From contig CAIYAN010000228.1 of NCBI GenBank assembly GCA_903924185.1, positions 1-5,397 of the forward strand: DNA of 5,397 nucleotides. Reading direction: 5' to 3'. The stretch is from an uncultured Opitutia bacterium (GTDB lineage: Bacteria; Verrucomicrobiota; Verrucomicrobiia; Opitutales; UBA953). Below are positions 1 to 5,397 of the stretch, piece after piece. The number at the start of each line of letters is the position of its first letter. Within the stretch, counting starts at the first letter, position 1. The position numbers and the translations under genes were made by a program. The notes under the pieces were generated by a model, which did not search any database, was not told the origin of the DNA, and was given only the letters and a program-made list of their open reading frames with translations.

Positions 1-1500
1 GGTAGCAAAGTCGGAGTGCGGCATTAGCAACGGCACCGCCAAGGAGGTTACGAGCGACATGACCATGGCGACGATTTCGCACCAAGCGGAGACGCGCCAC
101 CAGAACCAGCGGGCAATGTAGATCAGGCCAGTGCCGGCGCCAATGGAGAGGAGCACCTCGAACGCCTGCTGCGCGGACGTCATGAAGAGGCTAAGCACCG
201 CGGCGAAGACATAGAGAACAACCGTGGAGAGCCGTCCCACGTTGATGTAATGGCCTTCGGTGGCATCCTTATTGATGAAGCGACGGTAGAAGTCGTGTAC
301 GAGGTAAGAAGAGCCCCAGTTAAGGTGCGTCAGGATTGTGGAAGAGTTCGCCGCAATCAGGCCACCGACCATCAGGCCGACGAAGCCCACGGGGAGGAAC
401 TTCAGCATCGCTGGGAAGGCCGAGTCATGGCCAATCAGCAACGGGTCAGCCGCCGGGAAGGCTGACTTGATCGAGGCCAAGTCGGGATAGACGATGATCG
501 AACACAGGGCGGTGATGATCCAGGGCCACGGACGGAGCACGTAATGCGCAATGTTGAAGAAGAGCGTGCCGCCGAGGGAGTCCTTCTCGGATTTCGAGGC
601 GAGCATGCGCTGAGCAATATAGGAACCACCGCCGGGCTCAGCGCCCGGGTACCAGTTAGCCCACCAGCTGATGGCAATCGGCAGAATGAAGATCATCAAG
701 GCCAGCTCGGACATCGAGAAATTCGGGAGCATGTCCAAGAACGGCTGGCCAGTGCCATTGACGGCCGACATCACTGGCTGGGCGCCTTGTGCGGTATTCA
801 CCTGCTGAGTCGAAAGCTTCTCAACCAAGGCCTTGAGGCCTGCCCAGCCGCCAGCGCCCTTGCCGACTAGGCGCTCACCGACCTCGACGAGCGAGAACCA
901 AGCAGCCGCGAATACGGCGGTCATCTTGATAAAGAACTGGACCATATCGATGACCAGCACGCCCCAGAGACCGGAGTGGGCGGCGAAGACGACATTGAGT
1001 ACACCGCAGATCAGGATAGTCCAAATCGGGGCGATGCCGAAGAGGATGTTAGCGATCTTACAGGCAGCTAAAGTCACCATGCCCATAATGAAGCAGTTAA
1101 AGAAGAGCCCGAGGTAGACGGCGCGGAAGCCGCGGACTAACGAGGCGGCCTTACCGGAGTAGCGATGCTCGTAGAATTCGAGGTCGGTCATGACGCCCGA
1201 ACGGCGCCAGAGGCGGGCAAAGAAGAAGACCGTGGCCACACCCGTGAGCACGAAGGCCCACCACTGCCAGTTACCAGCCACGCCGTATTTACGGACCTGC
1301 TCGGTGACCCAATTAGGGGTGTCGGACGAGAAGGTCGTGGCGACCATCGAAAGGCCAGCGAGCCACCAGGGCACCGAGCGGCCGGAGGCGAAGAACTCTG
1401 AGGTGCTTTCACTCGAGCGCTTGGCGTAGAAAAGCGCGGGCACAAAGCAGATCAGAATCGATGCGATGACTATGGCCCAATCAATCCAGGTAAGTTGCAT
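1..1500 (-). CDS. Sodium:solute symporter (SSS family), 3' end missing
   Basis: Inner-membrane secondary transporter predicted to couple Na+ entry to uptake of an organic solute, probably a sugar or related compound. I translated 500 residues from the ATG at 1498-1500 to the window edge without a stop. Members of this subgroup run to about 600 residues, so roughly 100 C-terminal residues are missing. About 12 hydrophobic segments are visible, at roughly residues 6-25, 45-60, 78-95, 127-153, 156-173, 178-202, 260-280, 312-338, 366-390, 423-442, 447-462 and 471-493. Diagnostic stretches are PWWLAGLSMVATTFSSDTP (44-62, broken first core helix), SWWANWYPGAEPGGG (278-292) and SSTILTHLNWGSSYLVHDFY (386-405). 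In the last, Ser387-Thr388 align with the Ser-Thr pair of the SSS Na2 site; the Asp common two positions later in the family is Leu390. No Shine-Dalgarno sequence precedes the ATG. The gene follows the propeller gene by 85 bp, which contains two hairpins. The family is certain enough; the substrate is unknown. Confidence 0.93.
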   Translation of the reverse strand, partial: MQLTWIDWAIVIASILICFVPALFYAKRSSESTSEFFASGRSVPWWLAGLSMVATTFSSDTPNWVTEQVRKYGVAGNWQWWAFVLTGVATVFFFARLWRRSGVMTDLEFYEHRYSGKAASLVRGFRAVYLGLFFNCFIMGMVTLAACKIANILFGIAPIWTILICGVLNVVFAAHSGLWGVLVIDMVQFFIKMTAVFAAAWFSLVEVGERLVGKGAGGWAGLKALVEKLSTQQVNTAQGAQPVMSAVNGTGQPFLDMLPNFSMSELALMIFILPIAISWWANWYPGAEPGGGSYIAQRMLASKSEKDSLGGTLFFNIAHYVLRPWPWIITALCSIIVYPDLASIKSAFPAADPLLIGHDSAFPAMLKFLPVGFVGLMVGGLIAANSSTILTHLNWGSSYLVHDFYRRFINKDATEGHYINVGRLSTVVLYVFAAVLSLFMTSAQQAFEVLLSIGAGTGLIYIARWFWWRVSAWCEIVAMVMSLVTSLAVPLLMPHSDFAT

Positions 1501-1508
1501 AAATGGTT

Positions 1509-1546
1509 AGGGGGTATGTCTCTGATTTCCCAGAAACATACCCCCT
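1509..1546 (-). promoter_or_regulatory. Stable leader hairpin directly before the symporter start
   Basis: A perfect 11-bp inverted repeat pairs AGGGGGTATGT (1509-1519) with ACATACCCCCT (1536-1546). Inside it, after one C/A mismatch, TCTG (1521-1524) pairs with CAGA (1531-1534) around a 6-nt loop. The stem ends 8 nt before the symporter ATG on the minus strand. No T-run follows, only AACCATTT and then ATG, so it does not look like a standard intrinsic terminator. It could be an attenuator, an mRNA-stability element at the end of the upstream message, or a structure that controls ribosome access. The structure is seen directly; the role is inferred. Confidence 0.6.
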
Positions 1547-1554
1547 TGGCAACA

Positions 1555-1576
1555 GTCTTCCCCTGAGGGGAAAGAC
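1555..1576 (-). promoter_or_regulatory. Hairpin just after the propeller gene stop
   Basis: GTCTTCCCC (1555-1563) pairs with GGGGAAAGAC (1567-1576) around a TGA loop, with one bulged A. It begins 9 nt past the TAA stop of the propeller gene. On the minus strand the stem is followed by TGTTGCC rather than a T-tract, so it is at best a weak or T-less terminator. It more likely acts as a 3'-end stabiliser or as part of a composite structure with the larger hairpin at 1509-1546. Confidence 0.5.
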
Positions 1577-1585
1577 CGATAACGA

Positions 1586-3112
1586 TTATTTAGCAGGAAT
1601 CTCGTTCAGCGTGTACCAGCCTTCGTTGTGCCAGAGTGCATCGCCCGCCTTGTTGCGGACGCCGTCAGCGACGAGGTGATGGATGTGTCCGCGCACGAGG
1701 CCATCGACAACGAGGCGTACCTTAAGGCCATCCGCCGAGACCGTGGCAGATTTCACCGTGGGCTTGGCCTGATCCACCTCAGGGCTACCATAGGCAGACT
1801 GATAGATGTAGGTGAAAGCATCCATGGAGTAGCTCGCCGTGTCGGCAGCGGTGGCGGCATCGACGGGGTGCGTAAAGGTCACTTCAAAGCCATCCGAGCG
1901 GGCGGAGATGTTGTGCATCTCGAACGGCACCGTGCCCTTGTAGCGAACACGCTCAAAGGTGAACGGCTGCGAGCCACGAGAACCCCAACCACGGTTGGTG
2001 CCACCGATGAAGAGAGTGCCGTCTTCCTGGTCCATGCGCACGGGCACGAGGCCAGCTTCAAAGCCCTGCAGGAAGTGGAAGACCGCCCCTTGGTAGAGGC
2101 CGTTAACGACTTCGAGATTAACGCGCTGGACCTGCGAAGCGGTCTGCTCGCCGATGAACATCTGGTTAGCCCACGGACCCCACTTACCCTTAGTCATATC
2201 GCAAGCCACACCAGAAGGCGAATTGCCGACCTTACCGTGCGGGAGGATAACGGCTGGCGGGACGAATTCAGGGAACTTGAGGCGCTCGGTCAGGATACGC
2301 GAACCGCTCTGGGGTTCGGGCGGCGCCGGGAAGTTCGAGAGCAGCGAGGACTTGTTGCCCGTTGGGTTGCCTTGGAAAGAACCGGGGCGGAGCCACTTGA
2401 GTGACGAGGAGCCGTTCCACACGCCTTGGTTATCGGTGTAGAAGACATCGCCCTTATCGTTCATGCCGATGCCACCGGGCGAACGGATACCCGAAGTCGT
2501 CGGGATCATCTTGCCGTCGGGGGTGATGCGCATGCACCAGCCGCGCCAAGGCGAATAGGCGTGGAACGAACCAGTAAGGCAAAGCACGATCCAGACGTTG
2601 CCGTCCTTGTCGGGGTCGGTACCGAAAGCGTATTCATGGTAGTCACCGTTGATGCCCCACTTGGCGCAGATGGTGTCAAAGACGTCGGCCTTACCGTCGC
2701 CATCGGTGTCGGTCAGACGCGTGTGCTCGGGGCGCTGGGTAAGATAGAGTGAGCCACCCTTGTAGAACATACCCAGGGGCTCATGGAGATTGGAAGCGAA
2801 CTTGGTCCACTTGACCTTGGTGACGTCGGCCTCGTAAGCACCTTCGCAGATCCAGACGTCGCCACGGCGGGTGGCGATGGCGACCTTCTTGCCGGGCAGC
2901 AAGGCGATCGAGGAGACCTCAACGACCTCGCCGGGCGGGGTCGGGATCTGGACGCGTTCGTAATACTTGTCCTGGAGCGCCATGGCTTCTGGACCAGCCG
3001 CCGCCTTTTTGCTGGCCGCCGGCTTAGCATCGGCCGCTTTCTTCTTCGCCTGCGCTTCCGCAAACGGAGCGAGGGCAAGCAAGGCCAAGAGTGTGAGGGT
3101 AAACTTTTTCAT
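1586..3112 (-). CDS. Secreted beta-propeller dehydrogenase-like protein with C-terminal Ig-like domain
   Basis: A 508-residue protein, probably a periplasmic sugar or aldose oxidoreductase of the PQQ-dependent glucose/sorbosone dehydrogenase type. Residues 1-20 form a Sec signal peptide (MKKF, then a Leu/Ala core, likely cleaved after AEA). A Lys/Ala-rich linker follows (about 22-41). Residues 55-390 carry propeller-blade repeats such as GDVWICEG, GNVWIVLCLTG, GDVFYTDNQG and GTLFIGGTNRGW. A calcium-loop motif DTDGDGKAD lies at 135-143. His159 (GDYHEYAFG) and Arg210 (GIRSPGG) align by eye with the catalytic His144 and Arg228 regions of soluble PQQ glucose dehydrogenase. Residues about 403-505 form a beta-rich domain like the SbsA-type Ig domains that end many PVC propeller proteins. 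There is no CxxCH motif, so electrons would have to leave through a partner, plausibly the cytochrome encoded 21 bp upstream. The start is set by the signal peptide and the gap; no Shine-Dalgarno is visible. Enzymatic activity and cofactor are inferred, and a non-catalytic binding role is possible. Confidence 0.85.
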   Translation of the reverse strand: MKKFTLTLLALLALAPFAEAQAKKKAADAKPAASKKAAAGPEAMALQDKYYERVQIPTPPGEVVEVSSIALLPGKKVAIATRRGDVWICEGAYEADVTKVKWTKFASNLHEPLGMFYKGGSLYLTQRPEHTRLTDTDGDGKADVFDTICAKWGINGDYHEYAFGTDPDKDGNVWIVLCLTGSFHAYSPWRGWCMRITPDGKMIPTTSGIRSPGGIGMNDKGDVFYTDNQGVWNGSSSLKWLRPGSFQGNPTGNKSSLLSNFPAPPEPQSGSRILTERLKFPEFVPPAVILPHGKVGNSPSGVACDMTKGKWGPWANQMFIGEQTASQVQRVNLEVVNGLYQGAVFHFLQGFEAGLVPVRMDQEDGTLFIGGTNRGWGSRGSQPFTFERVRYKGTVPFEMHNISARSDGFEVTFTHPVDAATAADTASYSMDAFTYIYQSAYGSPEVDQAKPTVKSATVSADGLKVRLVVDGLVRGHIHHLVADGVRNKAGDALWHNEGWYTLNEIPAK

Positions 3113-3133
3113 ATTAAAGATAGGTCTAGGGGA

Positions 3134-4729
3134 TTAGCGGAAGGAGTAACCCAGCACGGCGGATTCGCCGGGCTTGAGCGTAAGCACGAGGTCTGGACCG
3201 GCGGCCGCGGGAGCGACGCCCGAAAGCGAGCGAACGACCAAGCGCGGGCCGACTTCGAAAGCGCCAGCGTTAGCCTGCACCGTGAGCCCGCGCGAGAGGA
3301 CGATAGTGACAGGCTTGTCGCCAGCCGCCACAATCTTACGGGCGAGGCCAGCCGAGCCGCGCGTATCCGCAGGCGTCCACGCATCCGTGAAGCTGAAGCC
3401 TTCGCCGGCGACCTTGAAGGTCGGGTTGCCGTTCTTATCGAGTTGGTAGCCCTTGAATTCAGCGGGCTCGTTGACGACCTTGAAGCTCGTGCCCTTACCG
3501 CCGTCCTTATTCACCTGGTAGGAAACAATCGCGCCAGTCGGAGCGGAAGGGCCTGCGACAACCATCCCGTCCGAAACCTTCACCACGCCGTCACCGGCCG
3601 GCGGCGCATTGCCTTGGCCGCGGTCGACCCAGTGTTGGGCACCGTCCATAAACTTGCCGGTCCACAGCAGTTCGACGGCGCAGTTGTCCGCGCTGTAAGT
3701 GAGGTTGGTGGCGTTCGGGAAACCAAAGCCGATTGCGCGCGAGGTCGTGCCACCAATGAAATTACGGTAGCTGGCGGTGTAGCCGTCTTTAGCTTCGACT
3801 GGGATGGGGGCACGCTTGGACGCGACCTTGGCGGCACCCCCGAGCTTGGTGTCGGAGAGCCACTTGTAATCCTTTTCCTTCGGACCCTTGTAGCCTAAGA
3901 TGATGACCTCTTGACCAGCGAATTCGACGTACTCGAGGCGGAACGGCACGGCACCCTTCTTGAGTAAGACCGAGACTTCCTTACGACGGTCGCCGACCGG
4001 GCCGATGCCCTTGATCTCAGCGACGCGCTCGCCGTTAACATAGAGGGCACCGTAATCATCGCAGTCGAAGACGAAGGTATACTTACCGTCTTCGGGGGCC
4101 TGGAACTGTGCGGTCCAAACCATCGCGAAAGCATCCTTCAAGCCGGACTGTGCGGGGCTGATGATACCCGTGTTTTCGTCTTCAATCTGCGCGGGCTTCA
4201 GCTTGGAGAAATCAGGCATCTCCTTCCACTCGCCCTTATACATCGTACCGACAAGGTTCAGCAGCGCGGTCTTGGGCGGAGGGAACGGGTGATCCTTCAG
4301 GAGTTCGGCCGCGGTCCAAGGGGTGGTACGGGTCGCGGTCGCAGCACGGACCGACTTGACGAGCTCCGCCGTGACGGCACCGGCATTACCAGCAAAGGTC
4401 TTGCGCACGTAGGTTAGGGCGGCGGCGATCTTCTCGTCGCTCAACACGGCACCCTGCGGAGGCATATCAATGTTGTAGGCTTTACCCGCTACTTCAACTG
4501 GGCCGGTCATACCGTTGAGAACGATTTTGATCGAACGCTCGGCCGGGCCTTTCGGCCAATCGCTGCCGACCAAGGGAGGCAGACCGTTGAGGCCTTTGCC
4601 GTCCGGAGCGTGGCAAGCCACGCAAAGCGTGTTGTAAACTTGGGCACCGTCTTCGGCACCAAAGGATACAGTAGTGGTGGCCACGAGGGCCAGGAGCGCG
4701 GGGAATCGCATGGGGATAAGGACACTCAT
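3134..4729 (-). CDS. Secreted c-type cytochrome with PA14-like domain
   Basis: A 531-residue exported protein likely to carry electrons for a periplasmic dehydrogenase while binding carbohydrate. From the ATG at 4727-4729, residues 1-24 form a signal peptide. A class I cytochrome c domain follows (about 26-115), with the haem motif CVACH (Cys36, Cys39, His40) and a likely axial Met89 in DMPPQG. Residues about 155-295 resemble a PA14 domain: APEDGKYTFVFDCDDYGALYV (211-231), a later LEYVEFAG and a final LGYKGP, the usual PA14 order. The C-terminal part (about 305-531) contains YRNFIGGTTSRAIGFGFP (321-338) and WTGKFMDGAQHWVDRG (356-371). I recall similar segments in planctomycete and verrucomicrobial haem-binding dehydrogenase proteins, but I cannot name the domain. 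A longer GTG start at 4765 falls inside the upstream terminator stem and is rejected. ATG at 4711 would also leave a good signal peptide, so the exact start is uncertain. The downstream propeller gene starts 21 bp after the stop, which suggests one transcript. Confidence 0.88.
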   Translation of the reverse strand: MSVLIPMRFPALLALVATTTVSFGAEDGAQVYNTLCVACHAPDGKGLNGLPPLVGSDWPKGPAERSIKIVLNGMTGPVEVAGKAYNIDMPPQGAVLSDEKIAAALTYVRKTFAGNAGAVTAELVKSVRAATATRTTPWTAAELLKDHPFPPPKTALLNLVGTMYKGEWKEMPDFSKLKPAQIEDENTGIISPAQSGLKDAFAMVWTAQFQAPEDGKYTFVFDCDDYGALYVNGERVAEIKGIGPVGDRRKEVSVLLKKGAVPFRLEYVEFAGQEVIILGYKGPKEKDYKWLSDTKLGGAAKVASKRAPIPVEAKDGYTASYRNFIGGTTSRAIGFGFPNATNLTYSADNCAVELLWTGKFMDGAQHWVDRGQGNAPPAGDGVVKVSDGMVVAGPSAPTGAIVSYQVNKDGGKGTSFKVVNEPAEFKGYQLDKNGNPTFKVAGEGFSFTDAWTPADTRGSAGLARKIVAAGDKPVTIVLSRGLTVQANAGAFEVGPRLVVRSLSGVAPAAAGPDLVLTLKPGESAVLGYSFR

Positions 4730-4757
4730 ATTAATTGATAGTTCCGAGCAAACGAAA

Positions 4758-4784
4758 AAGGCCACGGAACGGGTCCGTGGCCTT
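4758..4784 (-). terminator. Rho-independent terminator of the ClpP-family gene
   Basis: AAGGCCACGGA (4758-4768) and TCCGTGGCCTT (4774-4784) form a perfect 11-bp stem with a 5-nt loop. On the minus strand the stem ends in TT and continues TTTCGTTTG, giving a five-T tract. It lies 22 nt past the TAA stop of the ClpP-family gene and about 28 nt before the start of the cytochrome gene. It therefore separates the two transcription units, and the cytochrome operon must have a promoter close by or depend on read-through. On the + strand the stem is followed by CAAAAACC, with no T-run, so the terminator works in one direction. Confidence 0.85.
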
Positions 4785-4806
4785 CAAAAACCTTCAAATT
4801 GTCTGC

Positions 4807-5397
4807 TTAACGGGAGCGATACTGACCGCGGGGGTCATAAATCCACCAAGCGTCGAAGGGATTGGAGAGCGCGGGCAGTTCGAAGTAGGTGTGGCCCTTG
4901 TCGTCGGTCTTCTGAACCACGCCCGCGGCGTCCGCCTGGGCGGTGCGTGGCGTCGGCATGGCGACGACGGTCGGGGCCGGGGGGAGGAGGTCGAGGATGG
5001 CCGTCTCTTCGATGCGATCGACGATGTTATCGACCCACTTCAGTTCCTTGGCCTTCTCCCCAAATGCCTGCCAGTCGCCCGACGAATCGTTGGCATACAT
5101 CTGCTTCACGAACTCCGGCAAGGTGAGGCCCATCTTCTTCGCCACTGGGGTACCGAGGCGCTCAAACCAGCGGTTGGTGAATTCAACCTGTTCCTTCAAC
5201 ACGGTCATATTACCGCGCGCCGAGTTGGAAACCTGGTGGTGCAGGATGATGGTGTTGGGGTAGCAATAGGAACGCTCGGCGAGGGTCGCAATCACCGCGG
5301 TCATCGAAGCAGCGAAGCCCTTCACGACGACGTAGACGGGCGCCTTCGAAGCGGCCATGGCCTTCTGAATCTGGTAACCCGCCGCGACGGAGCCACC
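4807..5397 (-). CDS. clpP: ClpP-family serine peptidase (S14), 5' end missing, with C-terminal extension
   Basis: Proteolytic subunit of the ClpP type, which forms barrel-shaped oligomers that degrade polypeptides, normally with an AAA+ unfoldase. The window shows 196 residues, beginning in frame at the GGSV oxyanion-loop motif; the N-terminal part lies beyond the right edge. The catalytic triad is complete in visible numbering: Ser31 in GFAASM, His54 in ILHHQ and Asp104 in YANDSSGDW. The spacings (23 and 50 residues) are close to those of E. coli ClpP (25 and 49). The stretch DSSGDWQAFGEKAKELKWVD matches the family pattern DTxRDxFxSAxEAxEYGLVD. Classical ClpP ends soon after this point, but here about 65 residues continue: a Pro/Ala-rich linker (LLPPAPTVVAMPTPRTAQA) and an aromatic tail (FDAWWIYDPRGQYRSR). 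This could be a housekeeping ClpP with an odd tail, a ClpP paralogue, or a phage-prohead-like S14 peptidase. The family call is firm; the symbol is tentative. A terminator follows 22 nt after the stop. Confidence 0.85.
   Translation of the reverse strand, partial: GGSVAAGYQIQKAMAASKAPVYVVVKGFAASMTAVIATLAERSYCYPNTIILHHQVSNSARGNMTVLKEQVEFTNRWFERLGTPVAKKMGLTLPEFVKQMYANDSSGDWQAFGEKAKELKWVDNIVDRIEETAILDLLPPAPTVVAMPTPRTAQADAAGVVQKTDDKGHTYFELPALSNPFDAWWIYDPRGQYRSR

Noticed and set aside
1628..2404. A 258-codon open frame on the + strand.
   Set aside because: It is antisense to the propeller gene, whose signal peptide, blades and Ig-like tail are convincing. No motif or start signal supports the antisense frame.
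2783..3898. A 371-codon open frame on the + strand.
   Set aside because: It lies wholly antisense to the cytochrome and propeller genes and crosses their junction. Its sequence is Arg/Gly-rich with no recognisable domain, as expected from the shadow frame of GC-rich genes.
4728..4756. A full promoter for the cytochrome operon (TTCGTT, 17-bp spacer, TAATAT).
   Set aside because: The -35-like hexamer matches the consensus at only two positions and sits in the terminator T-tract; the -10-like box overlaps a likely start codon. It is too weak to list as a feature.
4763..4765. GTG start that would lengthen the cytochrome protein by 12 residues.
   Set aside because: The codon lies inside the terminator stem of the preceding gene, and the added residues would put a Cys-containing polar stretch ahead of an otherwise good signal peptide.
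4781..4798. Direct repeat CCTTCAAA at 4781-4788 and 4791-4798.
   Set aside because: It is a single short duplication beside the terminator stem. With only two copies of 8 bases it is not convincing as a binding site or attachment site.
4674..5126. A 150-codon + strand frame across the cytochrome start, the terminator and the ClpP tail.
   Set aside because: It runs through the opposite-strand terminator and two real genes, and is Arg-rich low-complexity sequence with no domain.

Overview
The window holds four minus-strand genes packed nose to tail with very little intergenic DNA. The two outer genes run off the window: the left one lacks its C-terminus and the right one its N-terminus. The sequence is GC-rich. 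The protein types point to the PVC superphylum, most likely Verrucomicrobiota: PA14-containing periplasmic cytochromes, an SbsA-type Ig-tailed beta-propeller of the sugar-dehydrogenase sort, and a symporter with the WWANWYPGAEPGGG signature. This placement is inferred from remembered family resemblance; there is no rRNA or marker gene to prove it.

In the direction of transcription (right to left), the first gene (4807-5397) is the C-terminal part of a ClpP-family serine peptidase. It keeps a complete Ser-His-Asp triad and carries an unusual C-terminal tail of about 65 residues. A strong intrinsic terminator (4758-4784) closes that unit.

Next comes a probable three-gene unit. (a) 3134-4729 is a secreted protein with one c-type haem, a PA14-like domain and a C-terminal beta-rich module. 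(b) 3113-3133 is a 21-bp gap, followed by 1586-3112, a secreted beta-propeller resembling PQQ-dependent glucose/sorbosone dehydrogenases, with a C-terminal Ig-like domain. (c) An 85-bp gap holds two adjacent hairpins, followed by 1-1500, a sodium:solute symporter (SSS family).

The simplest reading is a periplasmic oxidation and uptake module. The propeller protein would oxidise a sugar-like substrate, the cytochrome-PA14 protein would bind substrate or polysaccharide and accept the electrons, and the symporter would import the substrate or product. The substrate cannot be read from the sequence. The second hairpin ends only 8 nt before the symporter start, so the symporter may be expressed differently from the two enzymes.

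Nothing in the window looks like a mobile element, CRISPR array, tRNA or rRNA, and no gap exceeds 90 bp. The most notable points are the two-hairpin leader before the symporter, the split dehydrogenase/cytochrome pair and the tailed ClpP homologue.
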